A stretch of 11,955 nucleotides of DNA. Origin: Deltaproteobacteria bacterium. GTDB taxonomy: Bacteria; Desulfobacterota; Binatia; DP-6. The DNA lies in contig VBLD01000035.1 of assembly GCA_005879205.1 (NCBI GenBank), positions 1-11,955 on the forward strand, read 5' to 3'. A program made the translations under genes and the position numbers. Positions 6,442-11,955 of this stretch are shown in pieces. Below the pieces are notes generated by a model. It had not been told where the DNA came from and made no database searches. It saw only the letters and a list, made by a program, of their open reading frames with translations. The first letter of the stretch is position 1; each line of letters opens with the position of its first letter.

Positions 6442-7667
6442 CGGGACCCCCACTCGAGCGGCAGCGACTCGAGTCCCCGCAGGAAGAGCATCGGCTTCCA
6501 GCGCGGCTCCCCGGGTGCGAGCGCCAGATCGGGCAGGCGCCGGAACGCGGTGTCGAGCACGACGCGCGCTTCGAGGCGCGCGAGCCAGGCTCCGAGACAG
6601 AAGTGGATGCCCCAGGCGAATGCCAGGTGGCGCTCGGGTTGCCGGCGCACGTCGAGCGTGTCGGGATCGAGGAACTGCCGCGGGTCGCGGTTGGCGGACG
6701 CCAGAAACGGGACGACGATGTCGCCGCGACGAATCGTCCGGCCGCGCCAGGGGACGTCCTCGGTGGCGATCTTCACGGTGGCGGGCACCGGGCCGTCGTA
6801 CCGCAAGAGCTCCTCGACGGCGTGATGGAGGAGCGACGGGTCGGCGCGCAGCAGCGCGGCCTGCGCGGGGTGGCGGAGCAGGTGGAAGAGGCCGTTGCCG
6901 AGCAGGTTCGTGGTCGTCTCGTGGCCGGCGAAGAGGAGGAGGACGCAGTTCGCCACCACCTCGTCGCGGGTCAGGTGGTCGCCCTCGTGCTCGGCGCGCA
7001 GCATGAGGCTCATCAGGTCGTCGTGCGGGCGGCGCTCGCGCTCGGCGAGGAGGGTGCGGAAGTAGTCGACCAGCGCCGCCACGCCGGCGCTCGCCTCGGC
7101 GAAGTTGTCGCGCGCGTCGACCGCCCCGCCGAGGTAGGAGGCGAGTCGATCCGACCATGTCTTGATCGGCTCGATGTCCTCCTCCGGCGCACCCATCAGC
7201 CCGGCGATGACGATCGCGGGGAGCGGGAAGGCGAGCTCCCGGATGAAGTCCATCGCGCCGCGGGCGACGACGGCGTCGAGAAGCGCGTCGGCGGTCCGCT
7301 GGATCCGGTCGCGGCTCGACTCGAGATGCTTCGGGGTGAACGAGCTCTGGACGAGGCCCCGCAGGCGGTCGTGATCCGGAGGGTCCCGGAAGACGAGCCA
7401 GTTTCCCAGGATCTCTGCGACCGCCCGCACCGCGGGCCGCTGGCTCGCGTACCGCTCGTCGATCCGGCGGAAGCGGTCCGAGGAGAACGTCGCGGGGCGG
7501 TTCAGCAGCTCGACGACGTCGTCGTAGCGAGTGACCGCCCAGGCGTTGAGGCTCTCGCTCCAGTGCACCGGCTCGTGATCGCGGAGCCAGGCATAGACGG
7601 GGAAGGGGTCCTGGACGTTCCGCCGGGACTTGAGGTCGAGGTCCGGGCCGCTCGTCTCCTCCACCAT
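6438..7667 (-). CDS. Cytochrome P450 (soluble bacterial type)
   Basis: A 409-residue P450 without a membrane anchor, of usual bacterial length. It has DPPDHDRLR (95-103), the I-helix AGHETT (247-252) with the acid/alcohol pair for O2 activation, ELLR of the K-helix ExxR (Glu286, Arg289), and the heme-binding segment FAWGIHFCLGA with Cys357 as thiolate ligand. The usual Gly after the Phe (FGxG) is Ala351. It would hydroxylate or otherwise oxidise a small hydrophobic molecule, with electrons from a ferredoxin/reductase encoded elsewhere; none is in the window. The sequence resembles class I bacterial P450s, but the CYP family is not determined. ATG 7667 is preceded by no Shine-Dalgarno but by a strong promoter match 5 bp upstream, suggesting a leaderless or almost leaderless transcript. 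The stop overlaps the dehydrogenase start by ATGA. Confidence 0.96.
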   Translation of the reverse strand: MVEETSGPDLDLKSRRNVQDPFPVYAWLRDHEPVHWSESLNAWAVTRYDDVVELLNRPATFSSDRFRRIDERYASQRPAVRAVAEILGNWLVFRDPPDHDRLRGLVQSSFTPKHLESSRDRIQRTADALLDAVVARGAMDFIRELAFPLPAIVIAGLMGAPEEDIEPIKTWSDRLASYLGGAVDARDNFAEASAGVAALVDYFRTLLAERERRPHDDLMSLMLRAEHEGDHLTRDEVVANCVLLLFAGHETTTNLLGNGLFHLLRHPAQAALLRADPSLLHHAVEELLRYDGPVPATVKIATEDVPWRGRTIRRGDIVVPFLASANRDPRQFLDPDTLDVRRQPERHLAFAWGIHFCLGAWLARLEARVVLDTAFRRLPDLALAPGEPRWKPMLFLRGLESLPLEWGSR

Positions 7668-7672
7668 CGCGG

Positions 7673-7702
7673 ACTCTAACCCGCGCGGGGCGCGCCTCTC
7701 AA
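7673..7702 (-). promoter_or_regulatory. Candidate sigma70-type promoter of the P450-dehydrogenase unit
   Basis: On the minus strand TTGAGA (7702-7697) is followed after 18 bases by TAGAGT (7678-7673). The -35 matches TTGACA at five of six positions and the -10 matches TATAAT at four of six, including the key T, A and final T. The -10 ends only five bases before the P450 ATG, so transcription would begin at or within a base or two of the start codon. It fits in the 37-bp gap after the flippase stop. Confidence 0.5.
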
Positions 7703-7704
7703 TC

Positions 7705-8988
7705 TCAGGCGGCGATGCGGCCGACCGCGATGCCCTGCTCGTCGGCGCGACTCCGGTCGGCCGCGAAGACGAAGATGGCCCCCAGGGCCAGCGCCTTGGC
7801 GGTGTAGGCGGCGGCCGAGGTCACGGCGGCGCCCGTCAAGCCATAGCGCGTGATGAGGGTCAGGTCGCCCGCCAGGGTGATGGCGAGGCCCACGGCCGCG
7901 GCATAGGCGTTGAACTCGGGGCGGCCGATACCGACGTTGAACCCGTTCAGCACACCGTCGACGCCGAAGCCGATCAGGCCGACGAGCAGGATGCGGCAGG
8001 CCGGAATGGCGGCCGCGAATTCGGCACCGAAGAGCCGGTCGACGACGATCCCGCAGGCGAGCCAGAGCGCCGCGACGGCGAGGAGGTTGACGGCGAAGAA
8101 CGACCGGAGGAGGCGCACCCCTTGCGTGCGGGCCTCCCCGGCGGGAAGGCTCGCGAACACGGGACGGAGGACGAAGTTGAGACTTCCCGAGAGCGGCCGC
8201 ACGGTCTCCGCAACCTTCGTTGCCACCGCGTAGTAGCCCACCGCTTCCGCGCTTCCGAGCGTCGAGAGGATCATCATGTCGAGCCGCCAGCTGAGCGTGT
8301 TCGCGAGGCGGGCGAGGTATCCCTTGATGCCGAAGCGCAGCATCTCGACGCCGAGTGTCCAGCGGAGACGCGGCAGGAGCCGGATCCCGCGCCGGGTGAG
8401 GTCACAGACCGCCACGATGAGGCTGACGGTGGCTCCGACGAGAGGGGCGAGGATGACGAGGCGCTCGGTGGTCCCTGCGGGGGGGGACGTCCAGAGCAAC
8501 GGAAGTACCACCAGCGTTCCGGCGAGATCTTCCACGAAGAGCACGAGATTGGCCTCGGTGAACGCCTGGAGCCCTTGCTGGATCGCGTTCAGGTAGTTTC
8601 GCACGAGGAGGATCGGCACCGAGGCGCCGAGGACCAGCACCGGCCACGCCGCTACCTGCCGGTAGAAGTGCGTCATCAGGAGGGGCGCGCCGAGGATCCA
8701 GGCGCCCAGCCCCACCAGGCCGAACGCCAGCCCGAGCAGAACGTTGGTCTCTGCGATCGCCTGAACGGAGTGCCGCCGTCCTCCGATGAAGTAGGGGTTC
8801 GCGATCGTGATCCCGGCACCGAGCACGCTCGCAACCACCGTTGGCACGACCCGCGCGAGCGTGAACAGGCCGGCGCCGCGGGCGCCGAGCGCGTTCGCCA
8901 CGACGAGGGCACCGATCGCCGTCGCGCCGCTCGAGAGCAGGCTCGTTGCAAAGGTGATGGAGACGTTCTTGGCGACCGGCCGTGTCAT
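7705..8988 (-). CDS. Wzx/MATE-type polysaccharide flippase (MOP superfamily)
   Basis: A 427-residue integral membrane protein with about a dozen hydrophobic segments, the length and layout of oligosaccharide/O-antigen flippases. The start (MTRPVAKNVSITFATSLLSS) shows the positive N-terminus followed by helix 1 with the LGARGAGLFTLA loop typical of this group. A second half with RLDMMILSTLGSAEAVGYYAVATK and polar loops continues the pattern. Such proteins move lipid-linked sugars across the inner membrane, but no glycosyltransferase or polymerase is nearby, so the substrate is open. ATG 8988 is used; there is only a weak purine-rich sequence before it. The gene lies upstream of the P450 on the same strand, separated by 37 bp that hold the P450 promoter, so it need not be cotranscribed. 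It is divergent from the LLM gene across 197 bp. Confidence 0.9.
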   Translation of the reverse strand: MTRPVAKNVSITFATSLLSSGATAIGALVVANALGARGAGLFTLARVVPTVVASVLGAGITIANPYFIGGRRHSVQAIAETNVLLGLAFGLVGLGAWILGAPLLMTHFYRQVAAWPVLVLGASVPILLVRNYLNAIQQGLQAFTEANLVLFVEDLAGTLVVLPLLWTSPPAGTTERLVILAPLVGATVSLIVAVCDLTRRGIRLLPRLRWTLGVEMLRFGIKGYLARLANTLSWRLDMMILSTLGSAEAVGYYAVATKVAETVRPLSGSLNFVLRPVFASLPAGEARTQGVRLLRSFFAVNLLAVAALWLACGIVVDRLFGAEFAAAIPACRILLVGLIGFGVDGVLNGFNVGIGRPEFNAYAAAVGLAITLAGDLTLITRYGLTGAAVTSAAAYTAKALALGAIFVFAADRSRADEQGIAVGRIAA

Positions 8989-9168
8989 CCCACGAAAGTT
9001 GGAGGCTCCCCCGGGGAGAGCAAAGGGGATGCCGGTGCAGAGTACGCGGGGCCGAGGTGTGGAGATCGGGCAATCCGGTCGTCAGGCCGCCTCGTCGGGT
9101 GCCTGCGCATGGACGCCGTGGCGACTGCCGGGTATGGCCGCATTGCGGCTGCGCGACGGCCGGACACC

Positions 9169-9177
9169 TGCTACCGT
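9169..9177 (+). promoter_or_regulatory. Extended -10 element of the LLM gene (leaderless start)
   Basis: TGC followed by TACCGT (9172-9177) forms a TGnTAnnnT extended -10. It ends eight bases before the ATG at 9186, the spacing expected when transcription starts at the start codon. No Shine-Dalgarno lies between. There is no convincing -35 at 16-18 bp. The rest of 8989-9185, the divergent spacer, shows no other clear site. Confidence 0.35.
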
Positions 9178-9185
9178 GCCGCGCC

Positions 9186-10241
9186 ATGAACTTCGGCATC
9201 GCCCTCGCCCCCGGCGTGGACGCCTGGAAGACCGTCGAGCGTGCCGAGCGCCTGGGTTTCACTCACGCCTGGTTCTACGACACGCAGATGCTGTGTGCCG
9301 ACGTGTTCGTCGCGATGGCGCTCGCGGCGGCCCGGACCTCGAGGATCGTGCTCGGGACGGGTGTGCTCGTGCCCTCGAACCGGATCGCGCCGGTGGCCGC
9401 CAACGGGCTCGCGTCGCTCAACCGGCTCGCGCCCGGACGGATCGTCTTCGGCGTGAGCACCGGCTTCACGGCGCGAAACACGATGGGCCTCGGGCCGATG
9501 AAGCTCTCGGACCTGCGCGAGTACGTACGGGTGGTTCAGTCGCTGCTGCGCGGCGACACGGTCGAGTGCGGGCTCGAGGACGCGCCGCGGAAGATCCGTT
9601 TCCTCAATCCCGAGGCGGGGCTCATCGACATCACGCATCCGATTCCGCTGCACGTCTCGGCGTTCGCGCCGAAGGCCCGTGCGCTCACGGCCGAGATCGC
9701 CGACGGCTGGATGAACTTCGTGACCATGCTCCCCGCCGCGCTCCACGAGGTGGGCGAGATGGCGGCCGCCTGCCGCGCGGCAGGCCGTGCCCCGGAGCGC
9801 CTCTACAAGACGGGCTTCACGCTCGGCTGCGTGCTGCGCGAGGGCGAGGACGCGGGGAGCCCGCGGGCGCGCGCACAGGCGGGCCCGCTCGTGCCGGTCA
9901 TCTTCCATGCGTTCCTCGAGCGCACCGTCGACCCGCGAGTCCTGGCGCCCGAGCTCGGCGAGGCGGTGAAGGCGTTCCGGGCCCAGTACGATACCTATAC
10001 GCCGGCCGACGCCCGCTACCTCCAGCTCCACCAGGGGCACCTCATGTGGGTGCGTCCCGAGGAGGAACGCTTCGTCACGCCGGACCTGATTCGCATGGCG
10101 ACGTTCACCGCCACCGCCGCCGAGCTGCGCGAGCGCCTCCGGGCGATGGCGTCGGCTGGTTACCAGCAGCTCGCGATCCAGGTCGTCCCGGGCCAGGAAG
10201 CCGCCCTCGAGGACTGGGCGGAGCTGGCCGCGACGCTGTAG
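9186..10241 (+). CDS. LLM-class (luciferase-like) flavin/F420-dependent oxidoreductase
   Basis: A 351-residue protein of the bacterial luciferase/Mer fold (PF00296-type TIM barrel). Typical features are the N-terminal MNFGIALAPGVDAWKTVERAERLGFTHAWFYD-like pattern (first strand and helix), LGTGVLVP with a cis-peptide-type strand end, LNRLAPGRIVFGVSTGFTARNTMGL, and a C-terminal IADGWMNF segment. Related proteins use F420 or FMN for hydride transfer or monooxygenation; sequence alone does not decide the cofactor or substrate. ATG 9186 is chosen because the first beta strand starts there; the open frame upstream to 8982 is out of character. An extended -10 lies 8 bp upstream. It stands alone on its strand, divergent from the flippase and convergent with the copper-enzyme unit. 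Confidence 0.92.
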   Translation: MNFGIALAPGVDAWKTVERAERLGFTHAWFYDTQMLCADVFVAMALAAARTSRIVLGTGVLVPSNRIAPVAANGLASLNRLAPGRIVFGVSTGFTARNTMGLGPMKLSDLREYVRVVQSLLRGDTVECGLEDAPRKIRFLNPEAGLIDITHPIPLHVSAFAPKARALTAEIADGWMNFVTMLPAALHEVGEMAAACRAAGRAPERLYKTGFTLGCVLREGEDAGSPRARAQAGPLVPVIFHAFLERTVDPRVLAPELGEAVKAFRAQYDTYTPADARYLQLHQGHLMWVRPEEERFVTPDLIRMATFTATAAELRERLRAMASAGYQQLAIQVVPGQEAALEDWAELAATL

Positions 10242-10324
10242 GCGACGTGCCGGTCACGACGTCGTCCGACGGTGTCCGCATCCGCGGAGCGCATCCCGGG
10301 CGCCGGGCACATGCTCCAGGCGGA

Positions 10325-10344
10325 CGCGGACGATGTCGTCCGCG
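10325..10344. terminator. GC-rich hairpin between convergent genes, possible bidirectional terminator
   Basis: CGCGGACG (10325-10332), a four-base loop, and CGTCCGCG (10337-10344) form a perfect 8-bp stem. It lies 84 bp after the LLM stop and 72 bp after the end of the small minus-strand gene, where a shared terminator would be expected. There is no T-tract on either side, so it would be a U-less terminator or an mRNA 3' end stabiliser. A weaker 6-bp inverted repeat (10243-10248/10259-10264) follows the LLM stop directly. The remaining spacer has no other feature. Confidence 0.4.
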
Positions 10345-10415
10345 GCGCGCGTCTCGAGCTCGGCGGTAGCAGGTCCGGCGGCAAGCCGGTGGCCCGCCGC
10401 GACGACGCTCGCCTG

Positions 10416-10628
10416 TCAGGCAGCCACGTCGACCAGTCCGAGGTTCAGGGCCAGCCACCTCGGAATGACGAGGCGACCACAGTCGCCGGCGCGACGAATG
10501 GTCGCCTCGTCGGTCAGCGCGATGTTGACGTACGGAATCCAGACGTCCTTGCCTTCCACGTGACAGAGCAGCGCACGGTCGCCGCGTTTGACGACTTCCA
10601 CTTCCTCGAAGGTCACGAACTCTCGCAT
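10416..10628 (-). CDS. Small conserved-looking protein, 70 residues
   Basis: This protein starts with ATG 10628, preceded by a good AGGAGG (10643-10638) nine bases away, and ends at 10416. It is acidic at the N-terminus and carries DVWIPYVNI (residues 28-36), AGDCGRLVIP (47-56) and RWLALNLGL (57-65). That layout (WIPxxxI, then GDxGxLVIxxWxAxxxGL) resembles short beta-rich domains found in phage and bacterial proteins, but no function is known to me. The gene lies 20 bp downstream of the copper monooxygenase gene on the same strand, so it is probably cotranscribed. No signal peptide is visible, so it acts in the cytoplasm. It has one Cys pair spread over the chain (22, 50). The much longer frame running upstream through the copper gene is a shadow. 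Confidence 0.75.
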   Translation of the reverse strand: MREFVTFEEVEVVKRGDRALLCHVEGKDVWIPYVNIALTDEATIRRAGDCGRLVIPRWLALNLGLVDVAA

Positions 10629-10648
10629 GGAGGCGGTCCTCCTCGCTG

Positions 10649-11955
10649 CTATTCGCCCGCGACGATGGCGACGGTGCTCACGTCGTGGCCGCTGGCGTCC
10701 TTGTCGCGGGTGCAGTTGATGGCCTCCTGCACGGTGCTCGTGGGGTAGTAGGCGCCGAACAGGATGCAGTGTTCCTGGGTAGAGGCATCGGGGCCGTAGG
10801 TGAAGGTCTTGTCGGTGTTGTTCTGGTAGTGGCAGCGCCACTCGATGCCCTCGCCGGGGTGGAGCACGGGGGGGTCGCTGAACTGCTGGAAGTTCGGCTG
10901 ATCGAAGCCCTGGTAGCGGTAGAGGAGCTCGCCGAGCGAGCCGTCGGTGTGGACGCGATAGGCTTCGAAGCCGAGGCCGCGGAAGTGGTAGTGGCCGGTG
11001 ATGCTGAGGAGCTTGACCTCGCGGGCCTGCGCGCCCTCGCCGGTGATCGTGCAGCGGTTCACCTCGGTCATGGCGGTGTGCGGCGGGACGACCATGGAGC
11101 GGTCGTTGAGGAAGAGGGCGCCGGCGTGGGCGGTGACGGTGGCGGGGTCGATCGGGTAGAGCTTGGTCTTGGTCATGGCGTGGCGGGTCTTGGGGTGGCT
11201 GCCTTTCACGTAGTGGGTCTGGACGAGGAGGGGCTGGCGGCGGCTGATGTTGATGGCGACGCCGGGGGGGAGCTGCCAGTCGGTCTCGGGGTGCTGGGTC
11301 TGGGCGATCAGCTCCCACTGGTCCCAGTTGAGGGTGAGGGGGCAGTTCTTGGGCGGCCACTGGACGGGGCCGGGATGGGGCCGGAAGAGGATGACGTGGT
11401 GACCGCCGTCGCCCGGCATGGAGACGTGGATGCGGCCGACCTCCATGGAGCCGTGCCGGGGACCCTGCTTGTGGAAGCAGGTGAGGTTCTCGCCCTGGCC
11501 TTGGAGGGGGCCGGAGGTGGCCGTCAGGACCATGGGCTGGGCGTGGAAGCGCCCGTGGTTCGCGGTCGGAGGCGGCGGCGGGAGCGTGGTGGTGGTCGGC
11601 GCGGGCGCGGCCGGCGCGGTGGTGGCCGTGGTGGTGGTCGTGGTGGTGGTGGTCGGGGGCAGGGCGACGCCGAGCTCGAGGTGGAGGCGGGGCCGCTGGG
11701 CGGCGAGGGTGCTCTCGCGCGAGGCATAAGTGGCCTCGTTGGTGCTGCCGTTGGCGATGGCCAGGGTGTAGAGGCCGGGGCCGCCCTGGAGGGCCGCGGT
11801 GACGTCGACGGTGACGGGCTGGCCGGCCACGACGCTGCCGAGGGCGGCGAGCGGCCGGGCGACGTCGGGGAGGAAGGGCGAGGTGTCGGCGGCGTCGAGG
11901 GTGCCGTCGGCGTTGGTGTCGAGGTCGGCGAACTTGAGGCCGGGGCCGCTGGCGC
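10649..11955 (-). CDS. Secreted type II copper (PHM/DBM-like) monooxygenase with DNRLRE-type module, 5' end outside window
   Basis: 434 residues are visible; the frame is open to the window edge, so GTG 11830 is not the start. Residues 1-100 look like a DNRLRE/CBM-type beta module (VTVDVTAALQGGPGLYTLAI, then YASRES), with a calcium-loop insert. Residues 101-132 are a Thr/Pro linker. Residues 133-434 form the two-domain PHM/DBM catalytic core. CuH ligands are His185 and His186 (GGHHVILF) and His247 (LVQTHYVKG). CuM ligands are His321 and His323 (GHYHFRG); the third, Met in PHM, is His395 (TQEHCILFG). Spacings (186-247, 247-321, 323-395) are close to rat PHM (108-172, 172-242, 244-314). Cysteines 374 and 396 keep the PHM 293-315 spacing, and Cys301 and Cys414 match the other disulfide. 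It would use ascorbate and two coppers to hydroxylate a substrate, unless the His variant changes this. It is extracytoplasmic by linker and family; a signal peptide is not visible. Confidence 0.85.
   Translation of the reverse strand, partial: ASGPGLKFADLDTNADGTLDAADTSPFLPDVARPLAALGSVVAGQPVTVDVTAALQGGPGLYTLAIANGSTNEATYASRESTLAAQRPRLHLELGVALPPTTTTTTTTTATTAPAAPAPTTTTLPPPPPTANHGRFHAQPMVLTATSGPLQGQGENLTCFHKQGPRHGSMEVGRIHVSMPGDGGHHVILFRPHPGPVQWPPKNCPLTLNWDQWELIAQTQHPETDWQLPPGVAINISRRQPLLVQTHYVKGSHPKTRHAMTKTKLYPIDPATVTAHAGALFLNDRSMVVPPHTAMTEVNRCTITGEGAQAREVKLLSITGHYHFRGLGFEAYRVHTDGSLGELLYRYQGFDQPNFQQFSDPPVLHPGEGIEWRCHYQNNTDKTFTYGPDASTQEHCILFGAYYPTSTVQEAINCTRDKDASGHDVSTVAIVAGE
11571..11660 (-). repeat. 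Thr/Pro-rich low-complexity linker (GGT-type trinucleotide runs)
   Basis: On the plus strand this is a run of ggt/gtg-like triplets that encodes a linker of nine Thr, Ala/Thr/Pro segments, four Thr and a Pro run, joining the DNRLRE-like module to the copper domain. Such runs are typical of secreted, often glycosylated linkers, and may vary in length between strains. Confidence 0.75.
11885..11920 (-). other. EF-hand/dockerin-like calcium loop in the DNRLRE-type module
   Basis: The codons give DTNADGTLDAAD, which has the calcium-loop pattern D1-x-N3-x-D5-G6-x-L8-D9-x-x-D12. It lies in the visible N-terminal module, before the DVTAAL strand. It may bind calcium and stabilise the module. Only one loop is visible; a second could lie outside the window. 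Confidence 0.5.

Noticed and set aside
6442..7158. Long upstream extension of the second dehydrogenase (600-residue frame), which could be read as a fusion
   Set aside because: The extension is an Arg/Pro-rich shadow inside the P450 gene; the dehydrogenase starts normally at ATG 6441 with an ATGA overlap.
9006..9018. CTCCCC-C-GGGGAG palindrome in the divergent spacer as an operator or terminator
   Set aside because: No room for a loop, no repeat of the motif, and GC-rich short palindromes are expected by chance here.
7630..9189. Large plus-strand open frame opposite the flippase
   Set aside because: Composition is Asp/Glu/Arg/His-rich without motifs, the usual antisense shadow of a GC-rich membrane protein gene.
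1..11955. CRISPR arrays, tRNA/rRNA genes, insertion sequences, attachment sites
   Set aside because: No regularly spaced direct repeats, no cloverleaf or rRNA sequences, no transposase or terminal inverted repeats were seen.

Overview
The window is GC-rich and gene-dense, from a bacterium with short intergenic gaps. The style suggests an uncultured soil or sediment lineage, perhaps a Binatota/Desulfobacterota-like deltaproteobacterium. Pointers are the Thr/Pro-rich linker in a secreted protein, the mix of P450, F420/flavin-type luciferase-fold enzyme and heme-oxygenase-like diiron protein, and apparently leaderless promoters with TAnnnT -10 boxes. The taxonomic guess is inference; no marker gene is present.

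Left part (1-3507, + strand): the 3' end of a secreted protein built of three diverged repeats, then a HAD-superfamily hydrolase starting five bases after its stop, then an exported DUF6607-type protein.

Centre (3581-7667): two oxidative gene pairs point at each other. On the + strand a zinc alcohol dehydrogenase overlaps a heme-oxygenase-like diiron oxidase (HDO/CADD/UndA-like) that has a complete set of six candidate metal ligands. On the - strand a cytochrome P450 overlaps (ATGA) a second zinc alcohol dehydrogenase of the same subfamily. The stop codons of the two pairs are only 3 bp apart. The simplest reading is that each O2-activating enzyme works with a dehydrogenase on small lipophilic or terpenoid-like substrates. 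The substrates are not visible from sequence. The P450 gene has its own good-looking promoter (TTGAGA-N18-TAGAGT) placed so that the mRNA would be nearly or wholly leaderless.

Right part (7705-11955): a Wzx/MATE-type flippase (-) diverges from a luciferase-like (LLM) oxidoreductase (+). The latter converges, across a 174-bp gap with a strong GC hairpin, on a two-gene - strand unit: a secreted PHM/DBM-like type II copper monooxygenase (5' end outside the window) and a 70-residue conserved-looking small protein. The copper enzyme keeps all five His ligands and four disulfide cysteines at PHM-like spacing, but its CuM methionine is replaced by histidine. This is the most unusual observation in the window.
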